64,000 nt of DNA from Acidobacteriota bacterium (lineage in GTDB: Bacteria; Acidobacteriota; Blastocatellia; Pyrinomonadales; Pyrinomonadaceae), in contig JAKOVX010000042.1 of NCBI GenBank assembly GCA_029781855.1, positions 62,001-126,000 of the forward strand, written 5' to 3'. Under the pieces are notes generated by a model, which was not told the DNA's origin, searched no databases, and worked only from the letters and a program-made list of their open reading frames with translations. This document shows, in pieces, positions 26,334 to 35,288 of this stretch (its first letter is position 1; every line of letters begins with the position of its first letter). Both the position numbers and the translations under genes were made by a program.

Positions 26334-28025
26334 TCAACGTACATCAAACGAGGCGACCGGAAAATCACCTGCTAGGCCCCACGGGGTTACACTGACCGAA
26401 CTGCCTGAACTGCCAAACACCCAGAAGGTACTAGTTGAGCCGCGATAGATCGCGAGGTCCGTTTTTCCGTCGCCATCGTAATCTCCCTGTACAGGAGTGT
26501 CCGAACTGATACCAAACGGTTGGACCCGTACTTGCGAGTTTGAACTTTGCAAGATGTACCACGTCATTGGTGAGGAGCTGGTCGCTCCAGTTCTTCCCGC
26601 GCAGAAATCGGTCTTTCCGTCGCCGTCATAGTCGCCGGGTAGAATGTAATCCGTCTGGAAATTACCCCAAGGCTGGTAGACGACCTGACCATCGGAACTC
26701 CGCATGTAGATGAATGTGTTTGACGGACTTATTCCAACTCGATAAACGGCCAGATCGAATTTACCGTCGCCATCGTAATCGCCGGGAACAGGTCTGTCAA
26801 AAGTGGTTGTTCCGTCTCCCGTCGTTCCAAATGGGATAACTAGGTCGGTGTTGGTGGTGCTCTTGCGGATCCACCAGGTAGCTGGCGCTCCGGCAGAAGC
26901 CCCCGGACGGAAGATCGCCGGATCGGTCTTGCCGTCTCCATCAAAGTCCCTTGCAATGGCCTCATCACCATTCAACCCGAATGATACAAAGCTGAACGTA
27001 CTATCGGAACTCCGAAGGATGTAGAAAGTACTTTGTGCCCCCACCGTTGCCCCGGCACGATAAACCGCAACATCAGTTTTCCCGTCGCCGTCGTAGTCTC
27101 CGGGAGTAGGGAAGTCCGTGTTGGCATCGCCCCAATCTACAATTTGTACGCCGCCTGAGCTGTTCTTGTTCCAGTAGGTGATCTGAGCGACTCCGGGAGG
27201 GGCCACATTCGGAAATCTCAAAACACTGTAATCAGTCTTACCATCGCCGTCATAGTCGACCACGTGCTGTACTACGGCAACAGCACCGCATGGTGCCGGC
27301 GTCGTTGCTGTGTTACGGGGCACGGGAGCGGTAACCACGTCAAAGTCCGCGTTATTGTTGTCGGTATCAGTACATCCTGCTGCCTTTCGCACATTTCCTT
27401 GTGAAGACGTCAATGCAGATCCTCCGTTCGTAGGTGCCCCGCCTTCAGCGTTGCTTGCCGCTCCCCAAGAAACAAGGTCAATAATATTCGCATTAGGCAG
27501 GGTGCAAGGAGTTGCAGTTGCTCCGCATGTGTTTGGTGCGAGCCCAGCCGTTACTACGAGAGCCACCTTCCCGCTGGATGCTGACATGCTCAGATTCGTA
27601 GTAGTCGCGTCCGGCGTCACCGGCAACGGAGCACCGCTCGTTCCGGCGGTACCGAGCTGGACAAGATAATATTGACCGGGACTTATAGAAACATTCGGTA
27701 GGGCAAATGCATTAGTCGCCGAACTTGCAAACTGACCCGTCGCTGAGCCGTAGTATAATGACAGACCGTTTAGCGACTGTGGGCTACTTGAAATATTCTT
27801 TATTTCGACGTAGTCGTTGAGGTAAGTCCCGGTTGACCCGCCGCCGCCTCCATCCACCTGGCTGAGTACCAAAGTTGTTGAGGACGACACTGCAGTAGAT
27901 CTTGCACCAACCGCTGTGGCGGACTTGTCATTTTCACCGCTTTTTGCCGAAACAACACCAACATAAACCGCCGTTGCAATAAGCGCGATCAACGCAAATG
28001 CTCCGACGAAAAAATTCTTTTTCAT
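26334..28025 (-). CDS. Secreted lamin-tail-like domain protein with C-terminal FG-GAP/VCBS repeats
   Basis: The ATG at 28025 has AGGAG 6 nt upstream and opens a signal peptide (KNFFVGAFALIALIATAVYVG). Next comes a domain of about 150 residues with YLNDYVEIKNISSSPQSLNGLSLYY, typical of lamin-tail (LTD) folds in secreted bacterial proteins. The second half has six FG-GAP-like repeats of about 47 residues, each with a calcium-binding DYDGDGKTDxAVYR motif, presumably forming a beta-propeller-like blade set. The same repeat type ends the sugar dehydrogenase at 38.6 kb. Function is unknown; surface binding or adhesion is plausible. Confidence 0.85.
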   Translation of the reverse strand: MKKNFFVGAFALIALIATAVYVGVVSAKSGENDKSATAVGARSTAVSSSTTLVLSQVDGGGGGSTGTYLNDYVEIKNISSSPQSLNGLSLYYGSATGQFASSATNAFALPNVSISPGQYYLVQLGTAGTSGAPLPVTPDATTTNLSMSASSGKVALVVTAGLAPNTCGATATPCTLPNANIIDLVSWGAASNAEGGAPTNGGSALTSSQGNVRKAAGCTDTDNNNADFDVVTAPVPRNTATTPAPCGAVAVVQHVVDYDGDGKTDYSVLRFPNVAPPGVAQITYWNKNSSGGVQIVDWGDANTDFPTPGDYDGDGKTDVAVYRAGATVGAQSTFYILRSSDSTFSFVSFGLNGDEAIARDFDGDGKTDPAIFRPGASAGAPATWWIRKSTTNTDLVIPFGTTGDGTTTFDRPVPGDYDGDGKFDLAVYRVGISPSNTFIYMRSSDGQVVYQPWGNFQTDYILPGDYDGDGKTDFCAGRTGATSSSPMTWYILQSSNSQVRVQPFGISSDTPVQGDYDGDGKTDLAIYRGSTSTFWVFGSSGSSVSVTPWGLAGDFPVASFDVR

Positions 28026-28244
28026 AATTTCTCCTAATTGGAAAGTAGTTCCTAAGTATTTCACGCGGCTTTACGGCTAGACAAAATCCTGCCCAAGACT
28101 AAAACAAAAATCCGCAACCGAGCTAAAGGAATATCCGAATAATACCACGAAGTGATCGTTTTGCCAGTTGAAACGAAACGAAAATTAGTCGATGCGTCTC
28201 AAATCTTTGTTACAATTATTTTGAAACCCTTGACGAAAAAACCA

Positions 28245-29351
28245 ATGTCGATCAAAAGTGCTGTATTGATCTCATTCTTGTGCCTTGGACTTGCTCCCGG
28301 GTCGCTCTCTCAGACGCGTGTGGATAAGGATGAGGTTATCAGGATCGACACCCAACTTGTCGATGTTCCTGTCTCGGCGACGGGTCCTGACGGAAAGCCG
28401 CTGCGCAATTTGAAAAAAGAAAATTTCGTTGTCTTTGAGGATGGTAAGCCCCAGTCGATTGAGAGTTTCGCGACGTCGGCGGCACCATTCGAGATCGCCC
28501 TTTTGCTCGACACGTCCGGATCGACAAGGTCTGACCTGCAGTTGATCAAGCGTGCTGCCTCTGATTTTGTCGGGTCGCTTCCTGTGGGCAACCGTGTGGC
28601 TGTCTCGTCGTTCAATTCGGATCAACGCGACGGCGATACTGTTGCGTACACCGAAGTATTGACGTCATTGACCGATAATCGTGGGACACTTCGCTCGGCA
28701 ATCGATGCAGCCCGGACAAGTTTCGGAACACCATATTACGACTCGCTCATCGAGGTTGCAGAGCAGATCTTTCGGGATCCCCCGAGCGAACAATTTCGAG
28801 GGCGACGGGCGTTGGTAGCTCTAACGGACGGAGTTGATTCGACCAGTAATGCCGAATTTGACGAAGTGCGTGAAAAGCTGGCTAAGGTCGGCATCATTTG
28901 TTTCTTCATCAAGGTCGATACTCGCGATTACTTTGAGTCGGGCTTGCTCGGTGATTGTCGCAGCGCAACGCATTTCTCGGTTGCTCAGATCCGGCGTTAT
29001 TACCGTGGGATGAGCAAAGCATCGCGGACTGGAATGACAACGGATTTTTGCCAACTCGGAGATTTTGAAAGGCTCGCTGTCAGCAAACGGCTCTACGAGA
29101 TCGCTGACGCGGAGATGAACGATCTTGCCAAAATGTCAGGCGGTCAGGTGTTTTCAGCCGGTGATCTCAGCGAGGCAAGAAGCGCATTCAAGAACGTATC
29201 AGACGCCATCGGAACTCAGTTTACGATCGGGTATTCGCCGACAAATGAGAAGCGGGACGGAACCTACAGAAAGATAAGGGTCGACCTGAAAGGCGTGCCG
29301 GCTGGAAGCAAGGTCCGATTTCGCGAAGGCTACACGGCTCCCGCTAACTAG
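28245..29351 (+). CDS. Secreted VWFA-domain protein (third copy)
   Basis: A signal peptide (MSIKSAVLISFLCLGLAPGSLSQ) is followed by VIRIDTQLVDVPVSATGPDG and a VWFA domain with MIDAS motif DTSGS (about 89-93), the Thr in SFGTPYYDSL and ALTDGVD. It ends with QFTIGYSPTNEKRDGTYRKI. It is more distant from the pair at the start of the window than they are from each other. ATG 28245 is chosen over an upstream GTG at 28152 because only it starts a signal peptide. It stands alone between the FG-GAP protein and deoB. Confidence 0.88.
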   Translation: MSIKSAVLISFLCLGLAPGSLSQTRVDKDEVIRIDTQLVDVPVSATGPDGKPLRNLKKENFVVFEDGKPQSIESFATSAAPFEIALLLDTSGSTRSDLQLIKRAASDFVGSLPVGNRVAVSSFNSDQRDGDTVAYTEVLTSLTDNRGTLRSAIDAARTSFGTPYYDSLIEVAEQIFRDPPSEQFRGRRALVALTDGVDSTSNAEFDEVREKLAKVGIICFFIKVDTRDYFESGLLGDCRSATHFSVAQIRRYYRGMSKASRTGMTTDFCQLGDFERLAVSKRLYEIADAEMNDLAKMSGGQVFSAGDLSEARSAFKNVSDAIGTQFTIGYSPTNEKRDGTYRKIRVDLKGVPAGSKVRFREGYTAPAN

Positions 29352-29457
29352 ATTTGCCGCGAACTTCAACGTGTCATGGTCCGGATCAGTGGACCACTTT
29401 CTCCCGAGGTGGACCAGTCAATTTTCAATTTCGAGCCCCGCGACCTAGAATATTGCT

Positions 29458-30639
29458 ATGACAAGGAAATTTAACAGGATCTGCCTGGTGGTTCTAGACT
29501 CGGCTGGGATCGGTGAGATGCCGGATGCGTCTTCTTGGGGCGACGCCGGTGCGAATACTCTTGGGCATATATTTGAGTCGCGGAGCGTAATGGTGCCGAA
29601 TTTACAGGCGATAGGCCTCGGTAACATCACGCCTCTGAAAGGGATTCCCGCGGTCGAGAACCCGACCGGTTCATTCGGCAAATGTACTTTGAAGTCCGAT
29701 GGAAAGGACACAACGACCGGACATTGGGAAATGGCCGGCATCATCCTGAAGCAGGGTTTCCCGAAATTTCCTGAGGGTTTTCCGCCTCGGATCATTGATG
29801 AATTCGTTAAAAAAGCTGGGGTTCCGGGTGTTTTGGGCAATGTGCCGGCTAGCGGTACCGAGATAATCAAAGAACTTGGCGAAGAGCATGTCCGAACCGG
29901 CAAGCCGATCGTTTATACGTCTGCGGACAGTGTCTTTCAGATCGCGGCACACGAAGAGGTGATTCCAATCGATCGATTGTACGAAATGTGCGAGATCGCT
30001 CGGGGCATTTTGCACGGGAAGGATGAGGTCGCGAGGGTGATCGCAAGGCCATTTTTAGGCCATAATGCGGCTGATTTCAAGCGTACTGAGAACCGCCACG
30101 ATTACGCCGTGCCGCCTCCCGCCGGTAACCTATTACCGAGATTGAAGGACGCCGGCCTGGACGTTGTGTGCATCGGGAAGATAGCTTCGATCTACGATGG
30201 AATGGGAGTCACCGCGGATCTCACCGCCAAGAATAACGACCAGACGATCGACCAGACAATAAATGCTCTAAATTCCGATTCTAGGGGGCTTATATTCAGC
30301 AATCTGGTCGATTTCGACATGCTATACGGACACCGAAGGGATACCGAGGGCTATGCAAAAGCCCTCGAGCACTTCGACCAGAGGTTGCCGGAGATCATCG
30401 GGGCACTTGGTGAAAGCGACCTTTTGATAATGACCGCCGACCACGGTAACGACCCAACCAAAGAGGGCTCGGACCACACCCGGGAGTACGTTCCGCTGCT
30501 GGTTTACGGCAAAAATGCCAAGGGAGGTATCGATCTCGGTACGAGGCAATCTCTTTCAGATATTGGGCAGACGGTCGCCGAGAATTTCGGTGTCGAGATC
30601 GCCGATGGTGTGAGTTTTCTGGACGATATTTCCCGCTGA
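29458..30639 (+). CDS. deoB: Phosphopentomutase
   Basis: This metalloenzyme interconverts ribose-1-phosphate and ribose-5-phosphate (and the deoxy forms) in nucleoside salvage. Marks of the alkaline-phosphatase-like superfamily are visible: VVLDSAGIGEMPDA with the metal Asp, SDGKDTTTGHWEM with the phosphorylated Thr, FSNLVDFDMLYGHRRD, and MTADHGNDPTKEGSDHTREYVPLL. At 393 residues it is a normal length. No other nucleoside-catabolism genes are adjacent. A 22-bp repeat array follows it. Confidence 0.96.
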   Translation: MTRKFNRICLVVLDSAGIGEMPDASSWGDAGANTLGHIFESRSVMVPNLQAIGLGNITPLKGIPAVENPTGSFGKCTLKSDGKDTTTGHWEMAGIILKQGFPKFPEGFPPRIIDEFVKKAGVPGVLGNVPASGTEIIKELGEEHVRTGKPIVYTSADSVFQIAAHEEVIPIDRLYEMCEIARGILHGKDEVARVIARPFLGHNAADFKRTENRHDYAVPPPAGNLLPRLKDAGLDVVCIGKIASIYDGMGVTADLTAKNNDQTIDQTINALNSDSRGLIFSNLVDFDMLYGHRRDTEGYAKALEHFDQRLPEIIGALGESDLLIMTADHGNDPTKEGSDHTREYVPLLVYGKNAKGGIDLGTRQSLSDIGQTVAENFGVEIADGVSFLDDISR

Positions 30640-30694
30640 CATTCTGTGCGCGAAAATGCACCGATCGTGTTTTTCATAGATTTCTCCATGGTGC

Positions 30695-30840
30695 GCGCCT
30701 GGAATCGGCAAAGTGCCTAAAAATATGGGCTAGGCGCAATAAAACCACCCTCCAGGCGCACTTCAAACCCCTGTCAGGCGCATCAAAACACCCCGTCAGG
30801 CGCACTCGAACCCCCTCTCAGGCGCACTTCGCCTTTTTGG
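30695..30840. repeat. 22-bp tandem repeat array, second locus
   Basis: Five 22-bp units start at 30731, 30753, 30775, 30797 and 30819, each beginning (C/T)AGGCGCA and followed by an A-rich then C-rich half. They are the reverse complement of the units at 8750-8852. A single oppositely oriented GCGCCTGG (30695-30702) precedes them and could pair with the first units to form a large hairpin. The array starts 56 bp after deoB. Confidence 0.85.
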
Positions 30841-31096
30841 AAAAAGCGTCGAGAACCTATATCAAAACGAAATCTGCATAAAGCATTTAAATATTGAAAA
30901 ATCGCTTTTCGGGTGGGCGGTGGCTGCCGATAAATCGGCGGGTATTTCGACCGCTATTTCGGCGGGAAGGAACGGAGCAGAGGAGTACTGTCGAGGCTTT
31001 TGACGGAGGTGTATGCAGAAGTTCTCGGTTCAGAGGCTATGTTGGGTTATAATGTCTGCGACCAAGACGAAATATAAAAAAATGGGTGGTGACCGG
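30841..31096. other. Upstream region of the xylanase gene
   Basis: No gene. A small hairpin GCCGATAAATCGGC lies near 30926, and a TATAAT at 31048-31053 may be a -10 element, though no good -35 is seen. Confidence 0.35.
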
Positions 31097-32740
31097 ATGG
31101 CTGAAAATGGCTTCAGGAAGGGTGTGTCAGTACTTGGGCGTTCGCTGGGCGGACTCGGAGGGTCGGCGCTTTGGGGCGTGATGCTGTCGTTCAGCTTGTT
31201 TTCAGTGATCTTGCTACTTTCGGGAATGGTGGCGGCACAGTTGCCGGTGGCGACAAACTTTGAGGACGGCACGATGCAAGGTTGGTCGGCTCGCGGCGGA
31301 GTGACGCTCGCGAATACGACCGAGGCCTCGAACACCGGCATTCGCAGCCTGAAAACGACCGGCCGCACGGCGTCGTGGCAGGGGCCGCAGTACGATGTCA
31401 CGAGCCTGATGACGAACGGATCGCGGTACCACGTCACGGTCTGGGCACGTCTTGCTCCGGGCGAAGCCCCCGCGAGCATCCGCGTCACGGTCGCCCGCGT
31501 GCTTGGCGGAACGACGACTTACCACAATGTTATTCCGGACACGCCTGTCACATCCGGGCAGTGGGTAAGGCTCTCGGCGTATTACGACTATGCATTCAAC
31601 CATGACTCGCTGACGCTCTATGTCGAAACGGCGACGGGCACTCCTTCGTTCTACATCGACGATTTTGAACTGGCGTACACGCCGCTGCAGATCCAGACTG
31701 ACATTGCGTCCGTGTATCAATGCTGGTCGGACTATTTCCGCGTCGGGGCGGCGGTGTCGCAGCGGGATATCAGCGGAGCCCACGCCGATCTGCTGAAGAA
31801 GCATTTCAACAACATTACGCCCGACAACGATATGAAGTGGGCGTCGATCGAGCCGACCGAGGGCGTTTTTAATTACGGCCCGGCCGATGCGTTGGTCGCC
31901 TTTGCCGTGGCGAACAATATTAAGGTGCGCGGCCATACGCTGGTTTGGCACCAACAGGTGCCGGCGTGGGTCTTTCAGGACGGATCGGGCAATCCGCTGC
32001 CGGTAAACGCGGCAAGCAAAACGCTTGTGCTGCAGCGGCTGGAAAATCACATACGTGCCGTCGTGCCGCACTTTGGGGCAAATGTTGGCGTCTGGGACGT
32101 CGTCAACGAAGTGATCGATCCGGGCCAAGCGGATGGTTTTCGTCGAAGCCCGTGGTATCAGTACACGGGCACTGACTATATTGACCGGGCGTTTTTGGTC
32201 GCCCACGAGGTCGCGCCGACCGCTAAACTGTTCATCAATGACTACGACACGACCAATCCGACAAAGCGCCAGTTCCTGCTGAACCTGATCCAGGCATTGC
32301 ACAACCGCGGCGTGCCGGTCGACGGCATCGGTCACCAGATGCACGTAAACATCGACTATCCGACAGCCGACGCCGTGTTTCAGACGATCAATATGTTCTC
32401 GGCGATCGGCGTCGACAATCAGATCACCGAGCTCGATATGAGCGTTTACAACAACGGGACCCAAACCTATACTGTCGTGCCCGATCTCGTTCTGCTGAGA
32501 CAAGGCTATCGGTACCGCGACCTTTTCAATACGTTCCGTCGGCTGCAGGGAAAGATCAGCTCCGTGACTTTCTGGGGGCAGGCGGATGACAATACGTGGC
32601 TGTCTACGTTTCCGATCCCGCGGCTCGAGGCCCCGCTGCTCTTCGATGAGCAACTGCAGGCCAAATACGCCTACATCGGCATCATCGCGCCCATCCGACT
32701 CGCGAAATACAGCCGCGGCGGACGCATAATGAACTACTGA
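31097..32740 (+). CDS. Secreted endo-1,4-beta-xylanase, GH10 with N-terminal carbohydrate-binding module
   Basis: Hydrolyses internal beta-1,4 bonds of xylan outside the cell. A long N-terminal signal sequence (hydrophobic core about residues 25-47, ending MVAAQ) leads to a CBM4/9/22-like module (about 50-195: NFEDGTMQGWSARGG...FYIDDFEL) and then a GH10 barrel. GH10 landmarks: ITPDNDMKWASIEP, RGHTLVWHQQVPAWV, the acid/base Glu in WDVVNEVID (about 338) and the nucleophile Glu in ITELDMSVY (about 445). The start is uncertain: in-frame ATGs also exist at 31013, 31052 and 31082; 31097 is chosen for its GGTGG upstream and better signal peptide. Confidence 0.92.
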   Translation: MAENGFRKGVSVLGRSLGGLGGSALWGVMLSFSLFSVILLLSGMVAAQLPVATNFEDGTMQGWSARGGVTLANTTEASNTGIRSLKTTGRTASWQGPQYDVTSLMTNGSRYHVTVWARLAPGEAPASIRVTVARVLGGTTTYHNVIPDTPVTSGQWVRLSAYYDYAFNHDSLTLYVETATGTPSFYIDDFELAYTPLQIQTDIASVYQCWSDYFRVGAAVSQRDISGAHADLLKKHFNNITPDNDMKWASIEPTEGVFNYGPADALVAFAVANNIKVRGHTLVWHQQVPAWVFQDGSGNPLPVNAASKTLVLQRLENHIRAVVPHFGANVGVWDVVNEVIDPGQADGFRRSPWYQYTGTDYIDRAFLVAHEVAPTAKLFINDYDTTNPTKRQFLLNLIQALHNRGVPVDGIGHQMHVNIDYPTADAVFQTINMFSAIGVDNQITELDMSVYNNGTQTYTVVPDLVLLRQGYRYRDLFNTFRRLQGKISSVTFWGQADDNTWLSTFPIPRLEAPLLFDEQLQAKYAYIGIIAPIRLAKYSRGGRIMNY

Positions 32741-32865
32741 ACGGCTGAGCGTGCGAGGCGCCGCGTGCCGGTGAAAAAGAAGAAGGCCGAAGGCGTGGTG
32801 GAGTTGTTACCTTCAGGCATCGCGCGTATCATGTAGGTCGTTCGAATCTAAATTAAACGAGGATA

Positions 32866-33309
32866 ATGATGTTCAAGAAATCAGTAATGATGGGTTTGGT
32901 GTTTATTTGCGCGGGTTTGCTTGCCGTTTCGGCGGCGGCCCAGGGCGGAGCGAGCGGTTCGCCGGCACCGGGTTCGGAAGCGCCCAAAAAGGCTGCGGAC
33001 AGTCCGTTGATAGCGAATTGGGATGTGACGGTGACAGCACCGGGACAGGATCTGCCGGGTATGCTAAAGCTTGAAAAGGACGGCGACGGATTTAAAGGAT
33101 CTTTGGTCACGGATATGGGCGAAGCTCCGCTTAAGAATATTAAGATCACCGAGGATTCGTTTACGTCGGAAATGACCGCGATCATTCAGGGACAAACATT
33201 CGAGGGAACGATGTCGGGAAAACTAGCCGACGGGAAACTCACCGGCGAGATCAACCTCTCGGGGATCGGTGCCATTCCCTATACCGGCCAGAAATCAACT
33301 GGAAAATAG
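32866..33309 (+). CDS. Small secreted protein, 147 aa
   Basis: A signal peptide (residues 1-25, ending SAAAQ) is followed by a Gly/Pro linker and a strand-rich domain of about 100 residues: IANWDVTVTAPGQDLPGMLKL and TMSGKLADGKLTGEINLSG, a pattern like small lipocalin-type or beta-barrel domains found next to amidohydrolases and peptidases in Acidobacteriota. No named family is assigned. GAGGA lies close before the ATG. The next gene, a DUF885 peptidase, starts 70 bp later, and the two may be cotranscribed. Confidence 0.72.
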   Translation: MMFKKSVMMGLVFICAGLLAVSAAAQGGASGSPAPGSEAPKKAADSPLIANWDVTVTAPGQDLPGMLKLEKDGDGFKGSLVTDMGEAPLKNIKITEDSFTSEMTAIIQGQTFEGTMSGKLADGKLTGEINLSGIGAIPYTGQKSTGK

Positions 33310-33378
33310 GCCGATCCAGCCATCGGCAGTGCCCGATAATTGGGGCCCGATCCGCTGGAAAGTGGACAGGAACTGATC

Positions 33379-35130
33379 ATGACAAATTTGACGCGCCGAT
33401 TTGTTTCCACGATGTGTATAGTCGCGGCATTTGCCCAAATGGAGTTCGGGCAAGCGGCGAGGCTTGATCCGGCGGCTTATAACGATCCACCGTCGCGAAT
33501 GCGAGGCATGATCGAGCGGTTCGATGCGGACTACGGCTCGGCGGACCGTTTCGAAATTGCCGAGACGTCGCCGCTGCGGAGGGCTCGGCTCGGGGAACTG
33601 TATCGTAACGAACTTGCAGAACTCGCTGGAATGAATTTCGATGCGCTTAACCACGACGAGCAGGTCGATTACATCCTTTTCAAGAACTTTCTCGATCATG
33701 AACTGAAGGAGCAGGCGAGGCAAGACGCTCAGATGGCGGAAATGGCTTCGCTGCTGCCGTTTGCGGCGACGATCAACGGCCTCGAGGACGCGAGGCGACA
33801 GCTCGAATTTGTCGATCCGGCAAAGACGGCGGCGACTCTGAACGATCTCGCGAAACTAATATCCGAAACGCAAAAGTCTTTCGACGGTGGTGCGGCGAAA
33901 CCTAAACGAACCGTCGCCTACCGCGCCTCGAGGACGGTTGGAGAATTGAGGATCACGTTGAAGCGTTGGTACACGTTCTATAACGCGTACGATCCGACGT
34001 TCACCTGGTGGTGCGAGTCGCCGTACAAAGCGGCGGACGGTGCTCTCGGAAAATACCAAACTTACATTACGGAAAAGCTCGTCGGTATTCGGCCGGACGA
34101 CAAGACGACGATTATCGGCGACCCTATCGGCAGGGAAGCTCTCATTCAGGAGCTGAAATTCGAGATGATCCCGTACACGCCGGAAGAATTGATCCGGATC
34201 GCGAATAAGGAATTCGAATGGTGCCAGAGTGAACTGAAAAAGGCTTCGCGGGAGATGGGTTACGGCGACGATTATATGAAGGCAATCGAGGCCGTCAAGC
34301 AGAAATACGTCGAGCCCGGCAAACAGCCCGAACTGATCAAGAAGCTCGCGTTTGAGGCGATCGATTACGTGGAGAAGAACGACTTGGTGACTGTGCCGAA
34401 GCTCGCCCGCGAATCGTGGCGGATGGAGATGATGACGCCCGAACGGCAATTGGTCGCTCCATTTTTTCTGGGCGGCGAGACGATCCTCGTTTCGTATCCG
34501 ACCGACGGCATGACCCACGAGCAAAAGCTTATGTCGATGCGCGGAAATAACCCGTACTTTGCACGAGCCGTGACGGGGCACGAGCTGATTCCGGGCCATC
34601 ATCTGCAGGGTTTTATGGCGCGTAGATATCGAGCCTACCGCGGCGATTTTCGGACGCCGTTCTCGGTCGAGGGCTGGGCACTGTACTGGGAATTCCTGCT
34701 GTGGGACCGCGGATTCGACAAAACGCCTGAGGAGAAGATCGGTGCGCTGTTTTGGCGTTCGCACCGGGCGGCAAGGATCATCTTTTCACTGAATTTTCAC
34801 CTCGGAAACTGGACTCCGGAGCAGTGCGTCGACCTGCTCGTAAACAAGGTCGGCCACGAACGCGACAACGCTCTCGGCGAGGTCCGGCGGTCATTCTCGG
34901 GCGATTACGGCCCGCTGTACCAGATCGCGTATATGATGGGCGGACTGCAGTTCTATGCACTTCACCATGACCTCGTAGATTCGAAAAAAATGACCGACAA
35001 GCAGTTTCACGACGCGATCCTCCACGAAGGCCAGATCCCAGTCGAGATGGTGCGGGCGATCCTGACGAATCAGAAGCTGTCTAAGGATTTTTCGACAAAC
35101 TGGCGATTTTACAGTGGATTTGGTAATTAG
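33379..35130 (+). CDS. Secreted DUF885-family putative metallopeptidase
   Basis: A signal peptide (residues 1-25) is followed by a largely helical DUF885 protein. The expected metal site is seen in AVTGHELIPGHHLQGFMARRY (HE-x3-GHH) with the downstream Glu in FSVEGWALYWEFLLWD. The family is related in fold to M32/M3-like zinc peptidases, but its substrates are not well known. ATG 33379 (AGGAAC upstream) is chosen over a TTG at 33340. It sits among other exported peptidases (S46, M28, M23), pointing to a peptide-scavenging lifestyle. Confidence 0.85.
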   Translation: MTNLTRRFVSTMCIVAAFAQMEFGQAARLDPAAYNDPPSRMRGMIERFDADYGSADRFEIAETSPLRRARLGELYRNELAELAGMNFDALNHDEQVDYILFKNFLDHELKEQARQDAQMAEMASLLPFAATINGLEDARRQLEFVDPAKTAATLNDLAKLISETQKSFDGGAAKPKRTVAYRASRTVGELRITLKRWYTFYNAYDPTFTWWCESPYKAADGALGKYQTYITEKLVGIRPDDKTTIIGDPIGREALIQELKFEMIPYTPEELIRIANKEFEWCQSELKKASREMGYGDDYMKAIEAVKQKYVEPGKQPELIKKLAFEAIDYVEKNDLVTVPKLARESWRMEMMTPERQLVAPFFLGGETILVSYPTDGMTHEQKLMSMRGNNPYFARAVTGHELIPGHHLQGFMARRYRAYRGDFRTPFSVEGWALYWEFLLWDRGFDKTPEEKIGALFWRSHRAARIIFSLNFHLGNWTPEQCVDLLVNKVGHERDNALGEVRRSFSGDYGPLYQIAYMMGGLQFYALHHDLVDSKKMTDKQFHDAILHEGQIPVEMVRAILTNQKLSKDFSTNWRFYSGFGN

Positions 35131-35152
35131 TCTTGTAATTTCGGTTTGGCTT

Positions 35153-35203
35153 CTTTGCGACTTTGCGGGAGCAGTTCAGGAGGATTCCCGCAAAGTCGCA
35201 AAG
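35153..35203. repeat. 18-bp perfect inverted repeat after the DUF885 gene
   Basis: CTTTGCGACTTTGCGGGA (35153-35170) is exactly complementary to 35186-35203, with a 15-nt loop, 22 bp after the stop codon. There is no T-run, so it is not a standard terminator; it resembles dispersed CTTTGCG elements seen also near 8330. Confidence 0.75.
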
Positions 35204-35288
35204 GGGCACAGAAGATTGACAATTACCCAAGAAAGTCGACGAAGGTCCAAAATCTTTGAGTGGAAACGTGCGTTTTTAGTTGCGAATT

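Noticed and set aside
29380..29425. Operator of repeated GTGGACCA before deoB
   Set aside because: Short, imperfect and mixed direct/inverted copies; too weak to report as a site.
31214..32653. A 479-codon minus-strand open frame opposite the xylanase
   Set aside because: Antisense to an unmistakable GH10 gene; the translation has no recognisable motif.
33856..34764. A 302-codon minus-strand open frame opposite the DUF885 gene
   Set aside because: Shadow of the real gene; no start signal or domain.
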